Positions 15,374 through 21,608 of a DNA stretch of 21,608 nucleotides are shown piece by piece (positions within the stretch are counted from its first letter, which is position 1; each line of letters begins with the position of its first letter). Location: NCBI GenBank assembly GCA_946626265.1, contig CAMOUE010000014.1, forward strand, positions 1 through 21,608. Direction: 5' to 3'. Position numbers and translations under genes: made by a program. The notes beneath the pieces were generated by a model. That model worked only from the letters and a program-made list of their open reading frames with translations, was not told where the DNA came from and searched no databases. The DNA comes from an uncultured Eggerthellaceae bacterium. Lineage in GTDB: Bacteria > Actinomycetota > Coriobacteriia > Coriobacteriales > Eggerthellaceae.

Positions 15374-16432
15374 TTAAGCCGGAATGGCAACGGCGCCGAG
15401 ACCGCACGTCTCGGGAAGGCCGAAGACGATGTTCGCACATTGGACCGCCTGGCCTGCCGCCCCTTTCCCAACATTATCGATAGCGCACGTCGCGACGATG
15501 ACGCGAGCGTGCTCGTTTAACACAACGGCAACGTGCGCCCGGCACGTTCCGGCGACAGAAGCGGTCTTCGGCTGAACGCCGCCGGTCAGAACGCTCACCA
15601 GCGCGTCGTCGCGATAGAAGTCGCAGTAGAGCTGGTCGAGCTCGGACTGCGTGGGCATATGCTCGCCGAGGGGAATCGTCACCGTCGAGAGCAAGCCACG
15701 ATCGAGCGGGGCGAGATGCGGCGTGAACACGAGACGGTTCGGAATGTCGAGGATTTGCTCGATCTCCGGCGTATGACGATGGCTCGCGACGCCATAGGCT
15801 TCGACGTTCTCGTCCGCAAAGCAAAAATGCGTGCGCTCGGTCGCCTTCTTGCCGGCCCCAGAGACGCCCGACACGGCGTCGGCGACGATCGGGCCGGCAC
15901 CCGCAAGCCCCGCGCGAAGCGCGGGTGCCGCCGCGAGGGACGTTGCCGTCGGGTAGCAGCCCGCGCATCCCACGAGAACGCCCGCACCTGACTTCCTCAT
16001 CTCGGCAAGCTGCTCGAGCCCGTCCCTGAACAACTCCGGCAGCCCAAAAGCGGCCTGTTCCAGAAGATCGGTGGCGGTATGGGGCACGTTGTACCATTGT
16101 TCGTATACTTCAGGATCCTTCAGTCGGAAGTCGGCCGACAAGTCGATGACCGCAACGCCCTTCTCGACGAGCGCAGGGGCCTGCGCCATCGCCGCCGTAT
16201 GGGGAACGGCGAGAAAGACGACGTCGCACGACTCGAGCGGCGCGTCTTCGTGAGCGGAAAACTCGATTTCGGTTACGCCGTGGAAATTCGGGTAAACGTC
16301 GGAAATGCGCTTTCCCGCCAACTCGTTCGACGTGGCAGCCGCCAACTCGAACTCGGGATGCCCGAGAATCAACCGCACAGCCTCGATGCCGGCAAACCCG
16401 GCAGCTCCGACAACTCCAGCTTTAATGGTCAT
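15374..16432 (-). CDS. argC: N-acetyl-gamma-glutamyl-phosphate reductase
   Basis: It reduces N-acetylglutamyl phosphate to the semialdehyde with NADPH, the third step of the pathway. The 352-residue product has the dinucleotide-binding GAAGFAG near residues 9-15. The catalytic Cys159 lies in GCAGCYPTA, as in type 1 AGPR. Length fits that type. It is the first gene of the arginine operon. The ATG at 16432 is preceded by GAGG/AGGCG, six bases away by the same start module as argD. A promoter and a palindrome lie immediately upstream. No argF or argR is nearby, so regulation must come from elsewhere. Confidence 0.97.
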   Translation of the reverse strand: MTIKAGVVGAAGFAGIEAVRLILGHPEFELAAATSNELAGKRISDVYPNFHGVTEIEFSAHEDAPLESCDVVFLAVPHTAAMAQAPALVEKGVAVIDLSADFRLKDPEVYEQWYNVPHTATDLLEQAAFGLPELFRDGLEQLAEMRKSGAGVLVGCAGCYPTATSLAAAPALRAGLAGAGPIVADAVSGVSGAGKKATERTHFCFADENVEAYGVASHRHTPEIEQILDIPNRLVFTPHLAPLDRGLLSTVTIPLGEHMPTQSELDQLYCDFYRDDALVSVLTGGVQPKTASVAGTCRAHVAVVLNEHARVIVATCAIDNVGKGAAGQAVQCANIVFGLPETCGLGAVAIPA

Positions 16433-16456
16433 GCTATTCGCCTCAATTCACAAATT

Positions 16457-16472
16457 CGATGAATAATCATCG
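16457..16472 (-). promoter_or_regulatory. Palindrome overlapping the argC promoter, candidate ArgR operator
   Basis: The 16-base palindrome has perfect six-base arms (cgatga / tcatcg) and contains TGAAT, a half site of the known ARG box. A second half-site-like ATTCA lies at 16446-16450 in an AT-rich leader. It covers the -10 box and the likely transcription start, the position expected of a repressor site. The second half of each box is degenerate, so ArgR binding is inference. Confidence 0.4.
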
Positions 16473-16497
16473 TAAGAAACCGCCCCAACGTTTGCAA
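16469..16497 (-). promoter_or_regulatory. Promoter of the arginine operon
   Basis: On the minus strand TTGCAA (16497-16492) and TACGAT (16474-16469) are separated by exactly 17 bases, each matching four of six consensus positions. Transcription would start near 16462, about 30 bases before the argC ATG. Confidence 0.5.
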
Positions 16498-16590
16498 GCC
16501 GTTCACGGTATAAACCGACTTTTACAAGCGCACACGTCGTAATTCCGATATGAAGACCAAGCCCGCCCGCCATCCCTTTGAGGTCGCCTG

Positions 16591-16785
16591 CTAGAAGCGC
16601 ATGGACTCGCGATTCTCCCAATTGAGCAAATCGCTGTCGAACAGGATGCGCTCGAACACCGACGGCTTCATGACGACAAGGCAGTCGTCATCCGAATCCG
16701 ACACGACGATCGGCTCGTCGATTTCGTAAGCCCTCGACACCAACGTGCGGATGTCGGCGATTGCGCACAACTCTATAGACCCCAT
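16591..16785 (-). CDS. Small Phd/YefM-like antitoxin-type protein, no toxin visible
   Basis: A 64-residue acidic protein. Its layout resembles Phd/YefM antitoxins: an N-terminal strand-helix (SIELCAIADIRTLVSRAY), a strand pair (EPIVVSDSDDDCLVVMKP), then a short helix (SVFERILF) and a polar C-terminus. In that family the N-terminal half binds the operator DNA and the C-terminal half neutralises a toxin such as Doc or RelE/YoeB. The ATG at 16785 is chosen over that at 16800 because a perfect AAGGAGG (16791-16797) lies 5 bases upstream and overlaps the region after the earlier ATG. No toxin gene is adjacent: downstream comes argC and upstream about 300 bases without genes. It may be an orphan regulator. 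Family assignment rests on pattern only. Confidence 0.65.
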   Translation of the reverse strand: MGSIELCAIADIRTLVSRAYEIDEPIVVSDSDDDCLVVMKPSVFERILFDSDLLNWENRESMRF

Positions 16786-16790
16786 GGGTT

Positions 16791-16797
16791 CCTCCTT
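16791..16797 (-). promoter_or_regulatory. Ribosome binding site of the small antitoxin-like gene
   Basis: AAGGAGG on the minus strand, five bases before the ATG at 16785. It settles the start: the in-frame ATG at 16800 would place this site inside the coding region. Confidence 0.75.
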
Positions 16798-16910
16798 CAT
16801 TCGTTATGACCTTGGAATACCGCAAGCGTAGAGTTGCGCACGCAAACGCATTGGACCGCCGGAACCCCTTAACGCGCGAGGGCGGCGCTTGCTCCGATGT
16901 ATTGGAGTGG

Positions 16911-16919
16911 ATTATAGCA
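16911..16919 (-). promoter_or_regulatory. Extended -10 promoter for the antitoxin-like gene
   Basis: TGC followed by a perfect TATAAT on the minus strand (16919-16911), in the AT-rich part of an otherwise gene-free stretch. The upstream -35 (CGAACA at 17 bases) is weak, as is usual for extended -10 promoters. The start would be near 16904, leaving a leader of about 118 bases that contains a near-palindromic TTGCGTGCGCAA (16834-16845 region). Confidence 0.55.
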
Positions 16920-16964
16920 CAGAATAGTACATTTGTTCGTATTATTTTCGGAATTCTGCCCATG

Positions 16965-16979
16965 GGGCTGAAATAGCCC
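16965..16979. other. Short hairpin in the gene-free stretch
   Basis: A five-base GGGCT/AGCCC stem with a 5-base loop, between the antitoxin-like promoter and the tandem repeat. No U tract follows on the minus strand, so it is a weak candidate for ending transcription from the prepilin peptidase gene. Confidence 0.3.
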
Positions 16980-16990
16980 TTTGACAGGGG

Positions 16991-17046
16991 CAATCGCATC
17001 CCGGCAATCACGTCCCGGCAACCTCGTCCCGAAAATCGCGTCTCGG
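16991..17046. repeat. Four degenerate 14-base tandem repeats
   Basis: Four head-to-tail units of 14 bases with consensus caatcncgtcccgg: 16991-17004, 17005-17018, 17019-17032 and 17033-17046. Units 1 and 2 differ at two or three positions, later units diverge further, and decayed copies may run on to 17075. The unit is not a multiple of three, so no reading frame repeats through it, and it lies outside any supported gene. Confidence 0.7.
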
Positions 17047-17068
17047 CGACCGCTCCCCCGAGCAATCG

Positions 17069-17085
17069 CGCACGGCGACCGTGCG
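17069..17085 (-). other. Hairpin just after the prepilin peptidase gene
   Basis: A perfect seven-base stem (17069-17075 with 17079-17085) and a three-base loop start 3 bases past the stop codon. No U tract follows. It could slow or mark the 3' end of the transcript. Confidence 0.35.
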
Positions 17086-17088
17086 GCA

Positions 17089-17769
17089 TCACGCCGCGAG
17101 CATCACGACCAGGCACGCAACCGAAATGAACGGCCCGAAGGGAAGCGCCCTTTCCCGAACTGCAGCGACGCGGCGCTCGCGCAAGGCGAGCACGGCGGCC
17201 GCAAGGAGGGCGATGAGGCACGACAGGGCAACGACGGCAAGCCCTTGCGCCCATCCGAAATACAGAGCCGCGACGCAATACAGCTTGAGGTCGCCCCCGC
17301 CCATCGACTCGGTGCCCGTCATCCGATTCACGACCCCCGTGAACAAAAGCAGGAACGCCCCGACGGCAACAGTACCCACGAGGCAGTCGAACACGACGGA
17401 TGCGCCAAGGGCCCCCGAGGCGCACCCGCCGGCCAAATACGCCAACCGCACAGCCGCGGCAAGGGCGAGGCATTCGTTGGGAATGATTCGCATCTCGAGG
17501 TCCGTGAGCGACAAGGACAGCAGAATCGCGGCGAAACACCCGAGTTCAAGGAGCTGAACCGAGAACCCGTACCTGAATGCGAGCGCAGCGAGCGCAAGGC
17601 ACGACGCTCCTCCCGAAACGAGAAACCGGACCCGAGGCCACGCGCCCTGCGCCCCATGGGCCGCCACGTACCGAAACGCCCAATAGCAAGCGAATCCGCC
17701 CGCACCCGCGCCGATCAGTCCCGCAAGGACCAGAACGGCCGGAGGTGTGAGCGGATTCGCGAACCCCAT
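17089..17769 (-). CDS. A24 family prepilin peptidase, short form
   Basis: An integral membrane aspartyl protease of the type IV prepilin/TadV family that removes the leader of pilin-like precursors. The 226-residue protein has about seven hydrophobic segments. The two catalytic aspartates are Asp90 in DLEMRIIPN and Asp160 in GGGDLK. A conserved LPFGPF follows near 207-212. It lacks the N-terminal methyltransferase domain with its cysteine pairs seen in PilD. No pilin or assembly ATPase gene is near. It starts 13 bases after the map stop codon with no good ribosome site, suggesting translation coupled to map; the start is thus less certain. The family call is firm from the aspartate motifs, the substrate is unknown. 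Confidence 0.88.
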   Translation of the reverse strand: MGFANPLTPPAVLVLAGLIGAGAGGFACYWAFRYVAAHGAQGAWPRVRFLVSGGASCLALAALAFRYGFSVQLLELGCFAAILLSLSLTDLEMRIIPNECLALAAAVRLAYLAGGCASGALGASVVFDCLVGTVAVGAFLLLFTGVVNRMTGTESMGGGDLKLYCVAALYFGWAQGLAVVALSCLIALLAAAVLALRERRVAAVRERALPFGPFISVACLVVMLAA

Positions 17770-17782
17770 CGAACGTGCGCTG

Positions 17783-18670
17783 CTACCAGGAAATCAGCTC
17801 GTAGCCGTCGTCGGTCACGACGATCTGGACCTCCCATTGGGCCGTCGGCTTTCCGTCGGCGGTGCGGACGGTCCAGCCGTTCGGATCGGACATGTCGATT
17901 TCCTGGGCTCCCATATTGACCATAGGCTCGATCGTGAAGCACATCCCGGGAACGAGAACCGGACCAGTGCCGGCCTCCTCGTTGAAACCGACCCATGGAT
18001 CCTCGTGGAATTCGAGGCCGATTCCATGGCCCCCGAACTCGCGAACGACCGTGAAGCCCGCATCGGTCGCGACCTTGTTGACGGCCGCCGAGACGTCACC
18101 GAGCCTTCCCCACGGCTTCACGGCGGCAAGGCCCGCCTGGACCGCTTCGCGCGTCGTGTCGACGAGCCGCTTCCATTCGGGATCGACCTCTCCGATGCAG
18201 AACATGCGCGAGGAGTCGCTGAAGTACCCGTCCTTGATCGTCGACATGTCAACGTTGACGATGTCGCCCTCTTTCAAGACGTCGTCTTCGCTCGGAATCC
18301 CGTGGCACACCACCTCGTTGATCGACGTGCACACGCTCTTCGGAAACCCTTCGTAATTCAAGTCGGCGGGAACGGCGTCGTTCTCGATGCAGTAATCGTA
18401 CACCCACTTGTCGATTTCCTCGGTCGTCGTCCCCGGGCCGATGTGGGCGGCGACGTAATCGAGCGCGCCGACGTTCACTTCAGCGCTGCGCTTGATTCCC
18501 TCGATGTCCATCGGCCCCTTGAGCAGGTCGCGCGGGAGGAGCTCCGCACCCTGCGCGGCAAGTTCCTCGAGGCGCTCGTCGAAGTCCAAGTGACATTTCT
18601 TGTATTTCTTGCCGCTCCCGCACCAACACTCGTCGTTGCGTCCGGGCGTAGGCAAACCGTCATAGCTCAT
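17783..18670 (-). CDS. map: Type I methionine aminopeptidase with SEC-C zinc motif
   Basis: It removes the initiator methionine from new proteins at the ribosome exit. The 295-residue protein begins with a SEC-C motif at residues 10-27 (Cys15, Cys17, Cys26, His27), a zinc-binding module known from SecA C-termini and some Map proteins. The pita-bread catalytic domain follows with substrate histidine His123 and metal ligands Asp141, Asp152, His215, Glu248 and Glu280. All five ligands are present, so it should be active. The ATG has AAGGAG six bases upstream. It lies 52 bases after pheT, and that gap contains an AT-rich palindrome. The SEC-C motif may help it dock on ribosomes; that is inference. 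Confidence 0.96.
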   Translation of the reverse strand: MSYDGLPTPGRNDECWCGSGKKYKKCHLDFDERLEELAAQGAELLPRDLLKGPMDIEGIKRSAEVNVGALDYVAAHIGPGTTTEEIDKWVYDYCIENDAVPADLNYEGFPKSVCTSINEVVCHGIPSEDDVLKEGDIVNVDMSTIKDGYFSDSSRMFCIGEVDPEWKRLVDTTREAVQAGLAAVKPWGRLGDVSAAVNKVATDAGFTVVREFGGHGIGLEFHEDPWVGFNEEAGTGPVLVPGMCFTIEPMVNMGAQEIDMSDPNGWTVRTADGKPTAQWEVQIVVTDDGYELISW

Positions 18671-18691
18671 GTTGCGCTCCTTGCTCCCAAC

Positions 18692-18715
18692 TATTGTTAT
18701 CGTTGGTTAACAATA
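18692..18715 (-). promoter_or_regulatory. AT-rich inverted repeat between pheT and map
   Basis: Two perfect eight-base arms, tattgtta (18692-18699) and taacaata (18708-18715), are separated by 8 bases, ending about 20 bases before the map ATG. Its AT content stands out from the GC-rich surroundings. It could be a repressor operator or a weak hairpin. No U tract follows, so a terminator is unlikely. Confidence 0.5.
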
Positions 18716-18722
18716 TCACAGG

Positions 18723-21185
18723 TTAGCCTCGTACCTCGGCACCAGTTGCAGCGCAAACCTTCTTGACGAGCTTGGCCTGCGCCTTCTCGACCTCTTCGCT
18801 CGTGAGCGTGCGGTCGGCGGCGCGATACGTCAGCGCGTAGGCCATGGACTTCTTGCCCGCTCCGACGCGCTTCTCGTCGCGGTACACGTCGAACAGGCGC
18901 ACGTCGGCGAGCAGCTTTCCGCCGGCGCTCGTCATGCATTGCACCATTCGCTCGTTCGTGACGTCCTCGTCGACCACGAAAGCCAGGTCCATGTCGACGG
19001 CGGGGAACATCGGAACGTCCACGTAGTCGCGCGCGGGACGGCTCGATTTCTGCAAGGCGTCCATGTCGAGTTCGAACGCGACCACGGGCGCTACGGCTTC
19101 GTAGGCCTCAACGGCGAGCGGGTGAATCTCGCCCACCCAGCCGAGGACGGTGCCGCCCGAGAGCACCTCGGCGGCCCTTCCGGGCTGCAGATGAGGCGCA
19201 TCTTCCTCGGACAAGGCGCGGAACCGCACCTTGGGAAGGGCGAGTTCGCGCGCGAGGCTCTCCACGACGCCCTTTCCATCGAAGAAATCGAACGGCGCAG
19301 GGGCGGCGTTCCACGACTGGTCGAACATGGCGCCGGCCAGAACGCCCGCCAGCTTCTCCTTCTCCTTCGGGCTCTTGCGACCCTCGTGGGCGAAGAACAC
19401 CTTGCCCGTCTCGTACAGCTGAACGTTCTTGACGCCATGGGACTGGTTGTAGGCAACCGAGCGAAGCAGCCCGGGAATGATGGACTGGCGCATGATCGAC
19501 TGCTCGGCGTTCATGGGGTTGATCAACTCGACCGGCATGCCGAGGCCTTCGGTCGACATGCGCAGGCGCTCCATCTCGTTCGGCTCGGCAAACGAGTACG
19601 TGGTCGTCTCGTTCAGGCCGCATGCGGTCATCGTGCGGTTAACCTTGCGCGCCAGGAGCTGCGCCTCGGTCAGCGCGCCGACGCGAGCGGGGCTCGCGGG
19701 CAACGTCGCGGGGACCAGGTCCATGCCCCACAGGCGCAGGACCTCCTCGTACAAGTCGATTTCGCGCTCGAGGTCGGGGCGGCACGTCGGGGCGACGACG
19801 CCCAGAACGTCGGCATCGGCCGTGTCCGCCACTTCGCAGTCGAGGCGCTCGAGGATGTCCACGATATCGGCGCGCGGGATCTCGATTCCCATCATCTGGC
19901 AGAAGCGGGGGATGCGGAACTGCAGCTGAATCGGAGACGTCGGCGCGGGGTACACGTCGATGACGCCCGGGCACACGGAGCCGCCGGAAACTTCTGCAAG
20001 CAAGGCGGCCGCAGCTGCCGAGTAGTCCAATATGGGATTGTCGTCCACGCCGCGCTCGTAGCGCATCGACGACTCGCTGATCAGGCCGAGGTTGCGGCTC
20101 GTGCGGCTCGTGCGGCCATGCTCGAACGTCGCCGCCTCGAGCAGCACCGTGGTCGACTCGTCGGTGATCTCGCTGTCGAGCCCGCCCATGACGCCCGCGA
20201 GGCATACGGCGCGCTCGGGCGTGGCGATGACGGTCATGTCGCTCGTGAGCTCGCGTTCCTCGCCGTCGAGGGTCGTGAACTTCTCGCCGTCCGCAGCCGC
20301 GCGCACGATGACGTGCGCCTTGCCGTCCGCGGACACGATCTTGTCGTAGTCGAACGCATGCAGCGGCTGACCGTACAGGAACAAGATGTAGTTGGTCACA
20401 TCGACGACGTTGTTGATGGAACGTGCGCCCGCCGCGGTCACGCGCTCGGCCAGCCATGCGGGGCTCGGTCCGATCTTCACGTTCTTGATGACGCGCGCCG
20501 TGTAACGCGCGCAGCGGTCGGGATCCTCGACCTCCACGGTCGCCAGCTCGTCGACGCCCGGCAAGCCGGCGTCTTCCTCGAGCTCGTAAATCGGCAACGT
20601 GACGTCGGTGCGGTACATGGCCCCCACCTCGCGCGCCATGCCGACCATGGACAGGCAGTCGGGGCGGTTCGGCGTGATTTCCAGATCGAGCACCGTGTCG
20701 GACATCTTCATGTAGTCCGCGAACGGCACGCCGACCGGCGCGTCTTCGGGCAGGATGATGATGCCGTCATGGTCGTTGCCGAGCCCCAGCTCGCGCTGCG
20801 AGCAGTTCATGCCGCAGCTCGCGACGCCACGCAGCTTGGACTTCTTGATCTTGAAGTCGCCGGGCAGCACCGCGCCGATCATCGCCGTGACGATATGGTC
20901 GCCCTCGTTGAAGTTCTGGGCGCCGCACACGATCTGCAGCGGCTCGGGCGCGCCGTCGGCACCCACGTTGCAGTCGCCCACATCGACCTTGCAGACCCAC
21001 ATGTGGTCGGAATCGGGGTGCGGCTTCTTTTCGATAACTTGAGCGGTGACGATGTGGTCGAATGCGTCGCCCGTCTTCTCGACGCCCTCGACGCCGGTGC
21101 CCGTCAGGTCGAGGCGGTCGCAGAACGCCTTCAAATCGCCCGGCACGTCAACGTACTCGCTCAGCCATTTCAAACTTACTTTCAT
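18723..21185 (-). CDS. pheT: Phenylalanyl-tRNA synthetase beta subunit
   Basis: The large subunit of the (alpha-beta)2 enzyme that charges tRNA-Phe and edits mischarged tyrosine. The 820-residue protein has the full bacterial domain order: an N-terminal coil (1-40), the EMAP-type tRNA-binding fold (about 40-155), B3/B4 editing domain (about 215-390), B5 (about 405-480), a catalytic-like core (about 490-700) and the C-terminal anticodon-binding FDX-ACB fold (about 720-813). Length is typical. The ATG at 21185 has GAAGAAAGAG upstream and lies 22 bases after pheS, the usual operon. Any T-box or attenuator would be upstream of pheS, outside the window. Confidence 0.97.
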   Translation of the reverse strand: MKVSLKWLSEYVDVPGDLKAFCDRLDLTGTGVEGVEKTGDAFDHIVTAQVIEKKPHPDSDHMWVCKVDVGDCNVGADGAPEPLQIVCGAQNFNEGDHIVTAMIGAVLPGDFKIKKSKLRGVASCGMNCSQRELGLGNDHDGIIILPEDAPVGVPFADYMKMSDTVLDLEITPNRPDCLSMVGMAREVGAMYRTDVTLPIYELEEDAGLPGVDELATVEVEDPDRCARYTARVIKNVKIGPSPAWLAERVTAAGARSINNVVDVTNYILFLYGQPLHAFDYDKIVSADGKAHVIVRAAADGEKFTTLDGEERELTSDMTVIATPERAVCLAGVMGGLDSEITDESTTVLLEAATFEHGRTSRTSRNLGLISESSMRYERGVDDNPILDYSAAAAALLAEVSGGSVCPGVIDVYPAPTSPIQLQFRIPRFCQMMGIEIPRADIVDILERLDCEVADTADADVLGVVAPTCRPDLEREIDLYEEVLRLWGMDLVPATLPASPARVGALTEAQLLARKVNRTMTACGLNETTTYSFAEPNEMERLRMSTEGLGMPVELINPMNAEQSIMRQSIIPGLLRSVAYNQSHGVKNVQLYETGKVFFAHEGRKSPKEKEKLAGVLAGAMFDQSWNAAPAPFDFFDGKGVVESLARELALPKVRFRALSEEDAPHLQPGRAAEVLSGGTVLGWVGEIHPLAVEAYEAVAPVVAFELDMDALQKSSRPARDYVDVPMFPAVDMDLAFVVDEDVTNERMVQCMTSAGGKLLADVRLFDVYRDEKRVGAGKKSMAYALTYRAADRTLTSEEVEKAQAKLVKKVCAATGAEVRG

Positions 21186-21207
21186 GATGGACTCTTTCTT
21201 CAGTAAA

Positions 21208-21608
21208 TTAGAACTGCCTGAGGAAGCGCATGTCGCCTTGCAGCAGCAGACGCAGGTCAGGCACGTTATACTTCAAGCACGCCACACGCTCGACCCCCAC
21301 GCCGAACGCGAATCCCGAGTAGACCTCGGGGTCGATGCCGCTCATCTCGAGCACGTTGGGGTCAACCATTCCGCAGCCGAGGATCTCGAGCCAGCCCGTG
21401 CCCTTGCACATGCGGCAACCCTCGCCATGGCAAACGCCGCACGAGACGTCGACCTCGGCGGACGGCTCGGTGAACGGGAAATAGTGGGCCCTGAAGCGCG
21501 TCTCGCGCTCGGGGCCGAAAACGGCCTTGCAGAAGTAGTCGAGCGTGCCCTTTAGGTCGCCGAACGTGATGCCCTTGTCGACGACGAGGCCCTCGATCTG
21601 GGTGAACT
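21208..21608 (-). CDS. pheS: Phenylalanyl-tRNA synthetase alpha subunit, C-terminal part
   Basis: The gene is cut by the window end; the last 133 residues are seen. They carry class II motif 2 (FRAHYFPFTEPSAEVDV), where the phenylalanine and ATP site is built, and motif 3 (GFAFGVGVERVACLKY). Between them is a C-x2-C-x4-C-x2-C cluster (CGVCHGEGCRMC), a zinc-knuckle-like insertion seen in many PheS of Gram-positive bacteria. It runs directly into pheT, 22 bases away, forming the catalytic partner. The start lies beyond base 21608. Confidence 0.97.
   Translation of the reverse strand, partial: FTQIEGLVVDKGITFGDLKGTLDYFCKAVFGPERETRFRAHYFPFTEPSAEVDVSCGVCHGEGCRMCKGTGWLEILGCGMVDPNVLEMSGIDPEVYSGFAFGVGVERVACLKYNVPDLRLLLQGDMRFLRQF

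Noticed and set aside
16981..16986. A perfect TTGACA on the plus strand
   Set aside because: No -10-like hexamer occurs at a suitable distance and no plus-strand gene follows.
16991..17075. A CRISPR-like array
   Set aside because: The 14-base units are directly adjacent with no spacers and are too short and degenerate.
18939..21206. A 755-codon open frame on the plus strand opposite pheT
   Set aside because: It is a shadow of pheT. GC-rich codons leave the antisense frame free of stops. The product is Arg/His/Val/Leu-rich without motifs and no ribosome site is convincing.

Overview
The window is a compact, GC-rich bacterial chromosome segment holding only housekeeping and biosynthetic genes. 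Sixteen protein genes can be supported, fifteen complete and one cut by the window edge. I found no rRNA, tRNA, transposase, phage gene or CRISPR array. The mix suggests a Gram-positive actinobacterium, most likely of class Coriobacteriia (inference from gene content only): paired class A penicillin-binding proteins with disordered tails, a SEC-C methionine aminopeptidase, an ArgJ-type arginine operon, a double-barrel U32 protein, strong AGGAGG-type ribosome binding sites and TATAAT-type -10 boxes.

Layout, left to right. (1) 1-3888, minus strand: a U32/DUF3656 protein followed 42 bases later by tyrS, which ends in a hairpin terminator at 113-146. (2) 3953-9029, cell wall: a plus-strand class A PBP, a minus-strand lipoprotein of unknown function convergent with it, and a second minus-strand class A PBP. 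(3) 9109-16432, minus strand: the arginine operon argC-argJ-argB-argD-argG-argH, read from high to low coordinates. It has a sigma70-like promoter at 16469-16497 overlapped by a palindrome that may bind ArgR. argF, argR and carAB are not in the window. (4) 16591-16785: a small Phd/YefM-like antitoxin gene without a visible toxin, followed by about 300 bases without a gene (16786-17088) that hold an extended -10 promoter, a short hairpin, a 14-base tandem repeat and another hairpin. (5) 17089-21608, minus strand: pheS (partial)-pheT-map and a short A24 prepilin peptidase, closely spaced and probably one transcription unit.

How the genes work together: argC, J, B and D with the acetyl-recycling ArgJ make ornithine, and argG and H convert citrulline to arginine, with the carbamoyltransferase encoded elsewhere. 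ArgB has the N-terminal extension and C-terminal motif of arginine-inhibited enzymes, which fits a cyclic pathway. PheS/PheT and TyrS charge tRNAs with aromatic amino acids, Map trims N-terminal methionine, and the two PBPs polymerise and crosslink peptidoglycan.

I see no convincing new multi-gene system. The points most worth a second look are the architecture of the U32 protein, the unusual tails of the two PBPs and the lipoprotein between them, the orphan antitoxin with its promoter and leader, the regulatory palindromes before argC and map, and the 14-base tandem repeat after the prepilin peptidase gene.
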